A DNA stretch of 23,241 nt from Thoreauomyces humboldtii (taxonomy: Eukaryota; Chytridiomycota; Chytridiomycetes; Spizellomycetales; Powellomycetaceae): positions 1 to 23,241 of the forward strand of contig JADGJA010000327.1 of the NCBI GenBank assembly GCA_027596035.1, read 5' to 3'. Below the pieces are notes generated by a model that searched no databases, was not told the origin of the DNA, and was given only the letters and a program-made list of their open reading frames with translations. The translations under genes and the position numbers were made by a program. This document shows positions 9,968 to 19,705 of the stretch, in pieces (position 1 is the first letter of the stretch; each line of letters opens with the position of its first letter).

Positions 9968-9977
9968 CCGGTACCGT
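9968..9977. promoter_or_regulatory. candidate Leu3-type site in the LEU2/RAI1 promoter
   Basis: CCGGTACCGT matches nine of ten positions of the CCGGNNCCGG site known for the zinc-cluster regulator Leu3 of leucine biosynthesis genes. It lies 137 bp upstream of the LEU2 ATG, inside the 277-bp divergent promoter shared with RAI1. The core CGGTACCG is palindromic. Related CCGGTA sequences occur elsewhere in the window, so specificity is unproven. Confidence 0.4.
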
Positions 9978-10108
9978 GGTACGTATCAACCTTACCGGAC
10001 ACCTGGGTATACTGGGTCGGCCATCTACAGCATCTACAGCATACTGTAACATCTATTATCTGTTGTCCCTCTGAGACCGAAGCAAGTCCAGACTCCCAGC
10101 GACCGAAC

Positions 10109-11580
10109 ATGGAAGACTCACACAATGCTCACGGGCGCGAACGGTACTCCCCTTACGCACGGCGGCCCGCGACTGGGAACAGCAACGCCCGGCCGTCTTG
10201 CGATTCTCTGGCCGTCGAGCCTCTGGACCGCTTCAAAGTCCAGTGTGCCACCTATCAACAACCCAGAGAGATAGCCTACTTCTCGTACGATGACAATCGA
10301 AAGCTGCTCATGATGAGCAACAAGGCCTTGGTACCAGCAGGGGCAATCGAGGTCGCGACCGGAAACAGTCCCGGACACTGATCAGAGCCCCCCTTGGTCC
10401 TGGCCCTCAGAATTGGTACTGCAAGCCTGACATGGACCGAGCAGACCTCTCTTCCGGGTTCCCCGAGCGGTACATCACACGGGAGCCCGTCCCGGAACGA
10501 CTCGATGCGCTGCTGGAAGCACTGCTGGCGGCGAACAGCGCTGGCTCTGCCGAGGAGAAGGTGGCCCCTGACTTTTGCACATGTACGGACGAGGACTTTT
10601 GGGGCATCGTAGGTCCGCTCTCGATGTCTGACTTCGGCCCTCTTTCTCGGTCAGGGCGGGGCATCATGACGAAAGTCCTCACAGCGCCTTACAGCCGAGA
10701 CGATTGGGAACTGGGAGCGACGCTATACAACGGAACAATTTACATGGAGGAGCACGAGAAACGGAAGGATCTGTTCGGGTCGACGCCAAGGGACAAGCTC
10801 ATGAGTTACATGGGCTACAAATTCGAGTCCCTCGCCACAATCCCTGTTCCTCCCACCGAGGTTAACCCGGAGACGCTGGCTGCCAGAGATGATAGAGTCG
10901 TGAACACAAATGTCCAGTACTGCAGTGTCTTTAAGACGAAGCTCGGCCGAAATTCCATCGTCATGGGCGGAGAAGTCGATTGCCTAATCCTTGGTGAGGC
11001 TCGATGTGGCCGAGCTCAATCAATGCTACAGTAGTGGGAGAAGCTGATCCACGATGATACACGATAACCAGACCGAAAGCCTGAGAAGAATCCTCAACTC
11101 GCATATGCAGAGCTAAAGACCAATCGAGTGATAACGAATCCCAACCAGCGAAAGTCCTTCGAGCGGTGAGCGATATCCATGGGACTCTTGCGCCTTCAGA
11201 CGCAGTGCCTGAACGTGCCATTTTTCAGACACAAACTTTTAAAGATATGGGCGCAATCGTTCCTGCCGGGCATTCCGACCATCATTGTCGGGTATCGTCA
11301 TGATTCAGGTCAGCTCTCCCACATCGAGCATCTCAAGACTCTAGAGATCCCGCGCTCTGTGCGCGGGAGTCAACCTGGAATATGGGACGCGACAGTCTGC
11401 ATCAACTTTGCCGATGCGTTTCTGAAATGGGTCAAGCGCGTTGTGGTAGAAGATGATCCTGAAACGGTGCACACGATCAAGTTTACGAGGGGCGTCGCTG
11501 AGATCAGTCGGGTAGAACGAGGGGTTCACGGTCCAGAAGGATGCTTCCTTCCAGAGTGGTATCGGGATAAAGTATCTTAG
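10109..11580 (+). CDS. RAI1: Rai1/DXO-family decapping and 5'-end quality-control nuclease
   Basis: Rai1 partners and stabilises the nuclear 5'-3' exonuclease Rat1, and removes pyrophosphate or incomplete caps from defective mRNA 5' ends. Four exons (10109-10330, 10411-10993, 11072-11165, 11229-11580) encode 416 residues. The first exon is a variable N-terminus leading to QPREIAYFSYDDNRK, a family opening motif. Then come the YCKPDMDRADLSSGF block, ILTAPYSRDDWEL-like residues, and the hallmark LMSYMGYKFE (204-213). The metal-binding catalytic motifs are present: MGGEVDCL (E262, D264) and YAELKT (E282, K284). They are followed by KLLKIWAQSFLPGIPTIIVG. The first intron (80 nt) restores NKAL-NWYCKPD, replacing a frame that stops at 10379. 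All splice phases agree. It is divergent from LEU2. Confidence 0.94.
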
Positions 11581-11706
11581 GGGACGGACACTATAACAGC
11601 TCCGAACGTAGTCTACATCTAGCTATAGCAACTCCTGTGTGTAACTAAATGCGACATAGAATGAAGCTAGAGCCCACATCCTGCTTCTCATGATGTTCTG
11701 GAGGAT

Positions 11707-12218
11707 ATGCAATCTTCCCGAACCTTGGCGAGGTCTTGGCCAGCAATCGACGAGTTCATGGTACGAGCAGCGGTGACCTGGACAGCAAGGAACGTCACGC
11801 GTTGCGTTGCGCAGTCGGCAATCCCGCTCGCGTTGTCCGAAACTGCGGATCGTTGTGCGCAGCAACCTAGGACACTCATTACATGCCCCTATGTTTCTAC
11901 CCTCCATAACGACACGATCCACCTAGCGAACAACATGGTGGTCATGATCACGGGAACTCCGACGAGTCAGCAACTTTTTGGGCTTGCTCTATGGAGGAAG
12001 CTCCCTGAAGCGACCAGCCTGATGAACATCGTGAGTTTCGTTCTAAGCAACGAGTTAAATGCTGGGGCGCAGCCAGACAGGGGATTTTCTCCATATGTCC
12101 TACTGTACGGCGGAAAGTCGATCGATTCTCCCGCCTTGTGAAGCTCGCTGCCAGACAGACGCTTGCGATCAGCCGAGACTCTGGGATCGCAACTCTCGTA
12201 TCAAGTCTGGTCCCATAG
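11707..12218 (+). CDS. small unknown protein
   Basis: Not recognised. The model has two exons (11707-12030 and 12081-12218) joined by a 50-nt GT-AG intron in phase 0, giving 153 residues. The intron begins GTGAGT and ends AGACAG, the same length as the intron in the unknown gene at 18372. Splicing changes the C-terminus to a basic, helix-like stretch (VRRKVDRFSRLVKLAARQ) ending LVSSLVP. Without splicing, the frame runs to 12141. A 17-bp direct repeat begins over the last codons and stop. No signal peptide is seen; a mildly hydrophobic stretch lies around NNMVVMITG. Its frame is more convincing than the opposite-strand frames, but it could still be a chance reading frame in the RAI1 3' region. 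Confidence 0.4.
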
Positions 12219-12240
12219 CTTCATATCAAGTCTGGTCCCA
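12199..12240. repeat. 17-bp direct repeat, two copies 25 bp apart
   Basis: The sequence TATCAAGTCTGGTCCCA occurs exactly at 12199-12215 and 12224-12240. A smaller doublet, AATAATGCT, follows near 12252-12271. They lie between the small unknown gene and the 3' end of the Rad51-paralog gene. They may be a local duplication; no mobile element is linked. Confidence 0.85.
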
Positions 12241-12320
12241 CGCACGATGTACAATAATGCTCAATAATGCTTTCTACATGACAATACGGGCGGGGCGTCC
12301 GCCGCGGCGATCGCACATGA

Positions 12321-13515
12321 TCACAATGTCGCTGGTCCCCCGAGTGGTCCAATCATCTCGACGTGCTTTCCCTCGATCCCGTTGGAGCAGATGTCGTAGT
12401 GGCACCGAGCACGTTGGACCCCGAACATGACCTCCAGAGTCCTCTCAGTGGTGTCCATCTGCGCGGGCGATCGACTGAGCTGGACGCGCATGTTGAGGAA
12501 GCGCGTCCAGAAATCGGGTAGAGCCGGCAACACGGAGGGCGTCGTTGCATTAAAGTCGTCCTTGACCTGGTTGATGCAGAGGACCACGCACTCGTGCTTC
12601 CCTGCAATCTTCTGCAGCTGGAGTCCGACTTCCGAGAGCCGAGATCTGAACGTGAAGTAGTCCCACGCTGCCGCCGTTTCGTCGCCCCGGAAGAGTGCCG
12701 TCACCGTGTCCAGGACGATGAGGCAGACTCGGTGCTGCTGGACGGCAGGCTCGAGCTTGAAGCGGATCAGCTCGTCCAGCGACTCCACGTTCCCGATGTG
12801 GCAGATGCGGATGCGGTCCATGATCGGCCTTATCAGGTATTCGGGCAGCCCGCGCTCTTCGGCTATCTCGTACAAGCGTTTGATCGGGAACCGGCCTCCT
12901 TGGGTGGAGATCCACACGATTCCTGGAGCGGAAACGCGAGGGCATGAGCAAGACGGAAGCGGTATGAGGCTGTCGTGTTGCTGCGGAAAGAGGAGCTGCA
13001 CCGACCTCCGTTCAGGCCGCCGTGAACCTTGGGAAGGGCGGCGACGATGCTCAGCTGCATGGCCAGCTGAGTCTTTCCCGTCCCGCTGCTTCCGTAGATC
13101 TCGGTGACTCCCGGCTTGAGTCCGCCGCCGAGGGCCTGGTTGAGCATGGCGTCGCTGGTGGAAAGCAGCCTCCTTGGGCCCTGTGCGAGCAGGGTCCTGA
13201 CGGTCGGAGGGTGTCGCAGTCGTCGGGTGGGATCAAAGTACGCGTCCAGCCTCTTGAAGATGAGCCTGCCGGAGATGCGACCGAGCGTGGTGACGCGACA
13301 CAGTTGGTCGAGGTCCATCCTGTTTATCTCCTCGGCCGAGTGCACATGCTCTGACAGGGGGAAGCAAGGAGGGATTCTGTTGTAAGGAGAGGGGTGGATG
13401 GCCTCACGCTCGGGACGCACGGGGCCTCCTCACTTTTTTTCAGGGTCTTCACAAGCCTGTCCTCGAGGTACAGCTTGCGAGTAGCGACGTCCGTGGATCC
13501 CGTGAGTGATCTCAT
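12321..13515 (-). CDS. Rad51 paralog, Rad57/XRCC3-like recombination protein
   Basis: RecA-family paralogs of this type help load or stabilise Rad51 filaments during homologous recombination. Three exons on the minus strand (13515-13434, 13350-13006, 12922-12321), with two introns of 83 nt each, encode 342 residues. The N-terminus holds a helical segment, then LLSTSDAMLNQALGGGLKPG. Walker A is GSSGTGKT (114-121). TQGGRFPIKRL follows, a pattern like the FP-x-KRL of XRCC3 and Rad57. Walker B is VCLIVLD (D214), and VVLCINQVKDDF is the conserved NQV motif. Placement as Rad57 or XRCC3 is uncertain from motifs alone. The first donor could also be 30 nt nearer the acceptor; the chosen one (A|GTGAGG) keeps phase with a standard CAG acceptor. 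It is divergent from the pectinesterase. Confidence 0.88.
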
Positions 13516-14153
13516 GACGGGGGGAATGGATTTGGAAGGGACAAGGGGGTATCGTCGCTACCACCCTATTCTGCCGCGCAAGTCAAATTGCCGGCGAGCG
13601 TCGAGGTCCTCCAGGAAGAACGAAACGACGAGGCACTTCAGGTGCCCCCATGTCCAGGTGCTTCGGACAAGAAAGAACAAGTTGCTTCGGACGGAGCTCC
13701 GGACGCGGAGCCCCGCCCTGAGATCCAAAACGGGTTTCTCGCCAGAGCAAAAGTTCTCGTTCTCACGTATGGGCGGGTGAAAAATGCCACTGTACACACG
13801 AACACATCACGCATGCTGGTGTTTCCCCCTTTTTCCCGTCTTTTTTGTGCGGTTTTCTCGGTCGTCCCAAGATGCTCTGCGAAGCGGGTTTGCTGGCGAG
13901 GATTCCCGCCGCGATTGGTCCGGCGTTTCTCACTTGCAAACCTGCAGCGATGATTTACATAGCTTGGAAGTTTCTGCGCAGATGGAAAGCCCACTTGCAA
14001 GCCTATTCGTTTCACGCTCAGCCCGCCGGACAAGCTTTTCCTGGGAGAAAACTTGCCCAAAGTTCGAAATTATAGCGGGGCAGTGTTTTCGCCAGCAAAC
14101 CCACTGTCTACAGTACATGCCGCACTCGGAAGGTCTCTTACTTTCGAGCGGCC
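13516..14153. other. intergenic region between the RAD57-like gene and PME
   Basis: No gene is supported in this 638-bp stretch; it holds the divergent promoters of both neighbours. A plus-strand frame stays open from about 13511 to 13953 with an acidic, protein-like middle (VEVLQEERNDEAL). It has no ATG in frame and no convincing splice site, so it was not called. Confidence 0.5.
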
Positions 14154-14160
14154 TACAAAA
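14154..14160 (+). promoter_or_regulatory. TATA-like element of PME
   Basis: TACAAAA followed by GC lies 74 bp before the PME start codon. A similarly placed TATAAAA-GC occurs before the other secreted enzyme gene at 16606, which supports a core-promoter role. Confidence 0.35.
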
Positions 14161-14233
14161 GCAGCTAGATGCTCCTCTCCAGCACCACCCGTACACCCCC
14201 ATTCAACTCCTCCTCAACCTGCAGCCTCCAACC

Positions 14234-15250
14234 ATGCTTGCCATCGCTTCGCTCCTGATGATTGCGGCATCCGTCCTCTCAACGGCGTCGGCTCTCACGA
14301 TAGCTCCCGCAGGCTCCACGATCGTCTCAAAGACACCCATTACCCCGATGCAATCCATCCGAAGCGGTTATCACCCCGTGTTCACGACGATTCAGGCCGC
14401 CGTGGACTCGTTGAACAACACAAAAGTCAACAATACAATCTTCATATACCCGGGCACGTACAACGAGACCGTCTTCATCAAGCGCAAGCACCCGCTCACA
14501 ATCTTCGGCTACTCCTCGGATGCCATGGACTACACGCAGAACACGGTTCTCATCACCGGCAACGTGTCTGCACTAGTGGTTGGCAGCGACGACAAGAGCG
14601 GCATCGTCCGCGCCCACCTCGACGACTTTTCGGCCTACAACATCAACATCCAGAACACCTTCACAGCATCCCAGGCCATCGCTCTCGCAGCTTCAGGTGC
14701 CCGCCACGGATACTACGCATGTCAGCTGCTCGGCTACCAAGACACCGTGTACACCGAGGACGGCACGCACTTCTTCGGCCAGTCCCTGGTCCAAGGCGCC
14801 GTCGACTACGTGTTCGGCTCGCGTTCCCGAGCCTACTTCCAGAAGACCACCATGTCCTCCGTCGGTCCGGGCTTCATGACCGCGAACGGCCGCACCAACG
14901 ACACGACCAACCAGTCTGCCTACGTCTTCAACCAGTGCGCCATCGTCGAATCTCCCGACGCCAAGGCTGGCACCACCGAGACCCTCGGTCGCCCATGGCG
15001 ACCCTTCGCCACCGTGGCCGTCATGAACAGTTACATCAGCAACGTCATCGCCAAGGCCGGCTGGAGTCAGTGGGTCTACGGAGTGAACCCTACCAACACC
15101 ACGTACCTGGAGTACGGAAACTGGGGCGTGGGCGCGGACCTGCAACAGCGCGTCGGGTTCTCGCGGGTCATGCGGGACGACGAGCTCGCCTCTTACTCCA
15201 TGGCAAGCATCCTCAACGGCACAGCCTGGGTCGACCCGGTGTACATGTAG
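14234..15250 (+). CDS. secreted pectin methylesterase (carbohydrate esterase family 8)
   Basis: Pectinesterase removes methyl groups from homogalacturonan, exposing plant-wall pectin to depolymerases. One exon encodes 338 residues. The start at 14234 is chosen because it begins a signal peptide (about residues 1-20, MLAIASLLMIAASVLSTASA), although the frame is open further upstream. The family motifs are all present and in order: GTYNE (74-78), QAIAL (147-151) with Q148, GYQDTVY (167-173) with catalytic D170, DYVFG (191-195) with catalytic D191, and LGRPW (251-255). Several N-x-S/T sites suggest N-glycosylation. It is the only confident gene here without introns. It stands in tandem, same strand, with the secreted M14 peptidase, separated by about 1.35 kb. 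Confidence 0.97.
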   Translation: MLAIASLLMIAASVLSTASALTIAPAGSTIVSKTPITPMQSIRSGYHPVFTTIQAAVDSLNNTKVNNTIFIYPGTYNETVFIKRKHPLTIFGYSSDAMDYTQNTVLITGNVSALVVGSDDKSGIVRAHLDDFSAYNINIQNTFTASQAIALAASGARHGYYACQLLGYQDTVYTEDGTHFFGQSLVQGAVDYVFGSRSRAYFQKTTMSSVGPGFMTANGRTNDTTNQSAYVFNQCAIVESPDAKAGTTETLGRPWRPFATVAVMNSYISNVIAKAGWSQWVYGVNPTNTTYLEYGNWGVGADLQQRVGFSRVMRDDELASYSMASILNGTAWVDPVYM

Positions 15251-16525
15251 ACTGGCTTCTCTTTCTCCTTGTTTACTCTCTAGTTGACATTTGGCTCGCA
15301 CGGTCTAAAATACATAAAGATACACCTTTCACCTTGCACCTCGACCGGATGATTGAGCCTGTGGAACGGTTTTTTCAGCTGACGCCGGCAGTCTCCGTTT
15401 TGAGCGGAGTCGTATCAGTGGATTGCCTTGCAGCTTGCTCCTATGGGTTGTCATCCCGTCGCATAGGGGCTGCCAGATACAGTAGGGCTCGACCAAGCTA
15501 TCGAAAACTTCTCTGATCGCTGTTGCTCCCGAAAGGTCTCGTTCCGATTCAAAACAGCAACGGTTTGGTACTGACGCTTACAAGGTAAACTGATTCAACA
15601 AAGGAGGCACTGCTCAGAGGCTATCGAAGCGGAAATAAAGCGCACTGGTGCTGGTAACCTAACGTCCGTTTGCTATACCACGCAGTACTATAAGGACACA
15701 GTAACTCTTGCCGGTAAGGACAGTTGTCAAGTCTCACACGTCAGTCTGCTTGGGAATGGGAAGGTGGACTTGCGCATCACAGAGCACAGGTCGAGTCGAT
15801 CGTGATTAAACGGTGTCGGTTCGGCCTTGTAAGCGAATAACCCAGTAACTAGCTAGCTTCAGTCCAACTTCTATCTCGGACCCTGCTTTGTAGCCTGCAA
15901 ACGATGAAGATACCCACGCGCTATCATAAATGTGCGGTTGTCTTGACCGTTCGGTCTGGCCAGGGTGGTTGCATGCGACCAACGCTGGGGACCAACGGTA
16001 AGACGCTGTCGACCCAAGATGGCCGCAGACCGGAGAATCTCGCAGGATCGCAGATTGACCCCGCGCGCCGTTCGGCAGCGCACCGCCGATCTCTGTCCAA
16101 CCTGGCGTTTTCAGGCCGTGTGCGCGGGCGGGAGGGCACCGCGTGGCCCCCCTCCAGGAGAGCACTGTACAAGGGTGAAGAGCTGCAATTCACGGCAGCT
16201 GATCGATGATCAGGGGCTTGAAGCCCGGCACATCTTCATTTCAGCACCTCCTCCTAGACCTCCTCGGCGAAGTTCTCGCCGGAGACCCTGACATTCATCT
16301 GATGGATTGCGATGCAACGGCGGAGACACCAGGTCCGGCGAGAGCACGACACGGGTACAGTGTGAGAATCGCAATGGAATATGGAAGGAAGAACTCTTCT
16401 TGTCCTATTTGCGCCACCAGCGATGCGGGATTGTACTTTGTAGGAAGTTTCTCCTCAAGATCGCTCAAGAGAAGACACTGCCAGGCATGCCCGCGGAAAT
16501 CAGAGTCTCGCTTGCAACGTATTGT
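15251..16525. other. long intergenic region between PME and the carboxypeptidase
   Basis: No gene is supported in about 1.27 kb. The PME 3' end and the upstream region of the peptidase gene lie here. A small hairpin (CTCCG, seven-base loop, CGGAG) lies near 15393-15409. CCTATG and CATAGG are inverted about 25 bp apart near 15440-15470. Open frames at 15806-16165 (-), 15904-16209 (+), 16206-16772 (+) and 16295-16567 (-) lack any family motif I recognise. Confidence 0.5.
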
Positions 16526-16532
16526 TATAAAA
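16526..16532 (+). promoter_or_regulatory. TATA box of the M14 carboxypeptidase gene
   Basis: A perfect TATAAAA lies 80 bp before the start codon of the secreted carboxypeptidase, in a locally A/T-rich context. Position and sequence fit a core promoter. Confidence 0.6.
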
Positions 16533-16605
16533 GCGGTTGATAAGTGGAGAACTTCTGCGTCCAGCACCAGAGCCGATCGTTCTTTTCCGACATCAGAAAC
16601 TCGAC

Positions 16606-18240
16606 ATGCTCGTACTCAACACTCTTGTTGGTGCTCTCGCACTTTCCGTCGCTGTTGTCGTCGGCGCGCCCCTTGTGGCTCCTCGTCCTTATATCGATCA
16701 TCAGCTTGTCCGAGTGGACATCCATCCAGACGCTCAGTCGGGAACACTGAGCAGCCTCCACCAGATTCTTGAAGCCAAATTGGTGAGCAGCTGAGTCAGT
16801 CTGAAGCTGGTCGCGACGCTGGTCATCCTGCCTGTCAAAGATGCTGATAGCGACTATCTCTTCCTTAGCATTTGGATGTGTGGGATGTCCAGGCCAGCCA
16901 TGTCGATTTCCGTCTCCCGGCAAGCTCCTCGAACAGCGTTCTCGCCACCCCTGCGATTTCCAGTCTTGTTTCGAGCGGTCTTGCCAATGTTACCGTCTTG
17001 CACAACAACTTGCAGCAGGTCGTCGACGCGGAGCGAAAGCGCCTGCACGCACCCGTCGCAGCCGCCGCTTCGTTCTTCACGGAATACCAAACTTACGCCA
17101 AAATCCTCGCATTTTTCCAAGCGCTCGCAAAAGCGAACCCCACCCTCGTCACATATATTCCGTCGATTGGCAAGACGGTCAAGGGCGTCGACATTTTTGC
17201 CATCAGGATCACCAGTTCCAAGGCTGCGGCAACTCCCAAGAAGCAGCTGTTTATCCAAGGCTTGATTCACGCCCGCGAATGGATTACCGGAAGCACCGTC
17301 GCTTACATGTGCCAGCAGCTCGTCACGGACTTTGCAACCGACCCCACTCTTCTTAACGCCGTGGAGTTTGTGCTCGTTCCGGTGGTGAACCCGGACGGTT
17401 ATATGTACACATGGACCACCGAGCGCCTTTGGAGGAAGAACCTCGGTGCCAGCGGCAACGGGGTAGACCTGAACCGGTATGTCCAGGATCAATGACGACG
17501 ACTCGTTTGCCCATTCTGACGTGCTTGGCTTGCCTTCTCCTAGAAACTACGACGATGGCCATTGGAACGAGGGAGGGTCATCAGACGACCCCACGGACGA
17601 GACATACCATGGAGTGTCTGCCGCCTCTGAGCCGGAAACCCAAGCTGTGCAGAACTATTTCCTCGCCCAGACCAACCTTGTTGGCGCCATCGACTTCCAC
17701 AGTTATTCCCAGGTAACATTGCTCGCACTCCTTTCTTTCCCAACGTCACTTGCAACTGACTCATGCTACTGGCGCTTATCGCGTGTCACAGGTGATCCTC
17801 CGTCCTCTCGGATATTCGGAGAGCAACGCTCCCGACGAAAAGCTCAACAAGCAAGCAGCCGACGGGATAGCTGCCACCATCAAGGCGACCACAAAAGAGG
17901 TGTACACAAGCATCAAGTCCTTCGACCTGTACATCGTAAGTCAATCGGATTCCTTGAGAGCTTTCATCGTGCCTCTGCTTATCGTTCGACATGATATTCT
18001 CAGACTACCGGAGACAGCACCGACTTCTGGTACAAGAATAGACGGATCTATGCTTTTGCCATTGAGCTTCGCCCTACCGACGGAGGATCCAGCGGTGATG
18101 GGTTTGTGCTGGCCCCCTCGCAGATTATTCCCACCGGCAAGGAGATCTACGCATCGGTCGTGTCGTGGGGCAACTTCGTGGTGAAGAACACGCTCCCAAC
18201 CAAGCTCGTTCCTCTCCCCGCGGGACCGGACTCTTCCTGA
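16606..18240 (+). CDS. secreted zinc metallocarboxypeptidase, M14A family
   Basis: M14A carboxypeptidases remove single residues from peptide C-termini and are made as secreted zymogens. Five exons (16606-16782, 16869-17476, 17544-17712, 17792-17935, 18004-18240) encode 444 residues. A signal peptide (about 1-21) is followed by an activation propeptide (about 22-115, VDIHPDAQSG and WDVQASHVDFRLP). The catalytic domain carries the zinc motif HAREW (H193, E196), NPDGYMYTWTTERLWRKN, DLNRN (R262, N263) and ETYHG. The third zinc ligand is H314 in DFHSYSQ. The catalytic Glu is E387 in FAIELRP, followed by APSQIIPTGKE. All key residues are intact, so an active enzyme is expected. Substrate preference cannot be read safely. 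A TATA box lies 80 bp upstream, and AATAAA 57 bp after the stop. Confidence 0.96.
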
Positions 18241-18296
18241 TGGACTCGCTCCTACGTTCGCTCTTGTTTACAGTTATGAACTTGTCGTCTTCACAA

Positions 18297-18302
18297 AATA
18301 AA
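18297..18302 (+). terminator. polyadenylation signal of the carboxypeptidase gene
   Basis: A canonical AATAAA lies 57 bp downstream of the stop codon in a short convergent gap. Fungal poly(A) signals are loose, so this is a likely rather than proven site. Confidence 0.5.
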
Positions 18303-18371
18303 AGGGTGCCCTACCGGTACAATCAGCCGAGCCTGAACCGACATCCGCTTTCACGCCCACAGATGGGTCCT

Positions 18372-19705
18372 CTAAAAGCCCCTGCCCCATATCCCTCCAT
18401 CTCCTTGGACGTTCAAATGCGCTCCGAGTCTCATCCACGATTTCCGTCGACCTCGGAACCCAAGGAGAGTTGCGGAAGGGTACACCACGGCACCTGCCAG
18501 AACATTGTTCCTGGCCTCGACAACCTCGGTTGCTGTCAAGCAAATGTCCGGTTTCGAGATAGGATACGCTGCCGCCCATGCAAACACCGAATTGTTTTCC
18601 GAGACAGCTGCCTCGATCAGGCCTTCCGATGACTGACTTTGCGGTGAACTGACAGTCTGCGCGTCCAAGACTCGATCGTAATTGCGACTCTCTTCGGATT
18701 TTTGCGCCGACGGAAACAGTTTCTTTGCGGGGTCGGAGCGGTAACGGCTCTTGTTTCGTAGAACCATTGACCACTTCTTGCATGGGATCCCGTCCTGGTC
18801 CCCATCTCCGGGCGAGGCGCACCGCAGGTAGGGGTGCATCATCGACGGGACAGTGTCCTTGACATGATTGGTCTGGTGGCGCATGGAAAGCGATTGCATG
18901 GCGGGGGGTGCTCGCGGCTCGCTCGCGGATGCAACGCTGTCGATCCCTTCGTGACGGTGCAACGTCGGAATACGATGCTGAACAACGCCATTTTGCGCAT
19001 CATTCGTGCTCGTCGGTACAGGCCGGAAGTCCGCTCGATAGGATAACGAGTCATTGGCAGTGGCAAAGTCGGACCAGTCGCTCCATTCCGACAGTCGATC
19101 GGCGTCTCGCCGCGGGCGCGAGCAGTCCCGTTCCGAGACTGAGTGAGATCTTCCGGCAGCAGTAAGACGTTGCCGCTGATGATCTTCGAGACACTCCTCC
19201 CAGATGTAAAGTGTGGTTGCCGTTCGCGCCATATTGTTGAAAAGTTCCCAATCTGCCGAAAGAGATGGGTCAGGATTGTGGCGGCAATGGGCATTCTCAT
19301 ACTGATAAATTTACCGGACTCGTCTCTTTCAGCTTTGATTCCAAGCTCGTTTCGATATTCTTGTTCATGTAGCAGAGAAAGTTCATCGCCCAGTCCGAAC
19401 CGCTCACAGATTCCCGAAAGTCCCACTTGCAGCACGAGCTCGTAGAGATGTTGAAACCCTGGGTCGGCTTTACTCTCCGCGATGATTTGGGAGTGATGAT
19501 GTCTTGGGGAACCGGTACAATCTTGAGGAGTCTGGACAGGAGGCGTGGGAAAACGGGGTTGGGCCGAAGCGCCGTCGTCGACCGGCGCGCTGCAGCTGCC
19601 GCGAGAGTGCACAACTGGACTATCTTGGCGATCCATGCCGATTGCTCTCCGACTACGAGTTGATATCAGGGGTGCTGCGTTACATGAGCTGATAGCTTGG
19701 GGCAT
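18372..19705 (-). CDS. unknown protein divergent from APC4
   Basis: Not recognised. Two exons on the minus strand (19705-19303 and 19252-18372) encode 427 residues. The intron is 50 nt, begins GTATGA, has a CTGAC branch site and ends GGCAG. It joins two long frames exactly in phase. The start could instead be the in-frame ATG at 19636 (MDRQDSPVV). A disordered Ser/Pro-rich N-terminus precedes the likely folded part, about residues 90-180. That part has LYELVLQVGLSGICERFGLG, HEQEYRNELGIKAERDESG and, across the splice, FINWELFNNMARTATTLYIW. A Ser/Arg-rich region with SEWSDWSDF follows. The C-terminal third includes a mixed hydrophobic stretch and ends in a Gly-rich tail. No signal peptide, clear membrane helix or catalytic motif is seen. 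Confidence 0.7.

Noticed and set aside
13588..13953. An acidic plus-strand frame between the RAD57-like gene and PME
   Set aside because: It starts at TTG, has no ATG in its whole open stretch and no convincing splice acceptor to supply one.
14053..15516. A 487-codon frame overlapping PME on the same strand
   Set aside because: It is an out-of-frame shadow, rich in His, Arg and Pro, while the PME frame has a signal peptide and every catalytic motif.
16295..16567. A 90-codon minus-strand frame in the carboxypeptidase promoter
   Set aside because: The protein looks plausible, but it overlaps the TATA box, has no recognisable domain and no supporting splice or promoter signal.
16206..16772. 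A plus-strand frame with CPIC and HCQAC, like a zinc finger
   Set aside because: It runs through the TATA box and signal-peptide exon of the carboxypeptidase gene and becomes Arg/Ser-rich noise; only two Cys pairs, no family match.
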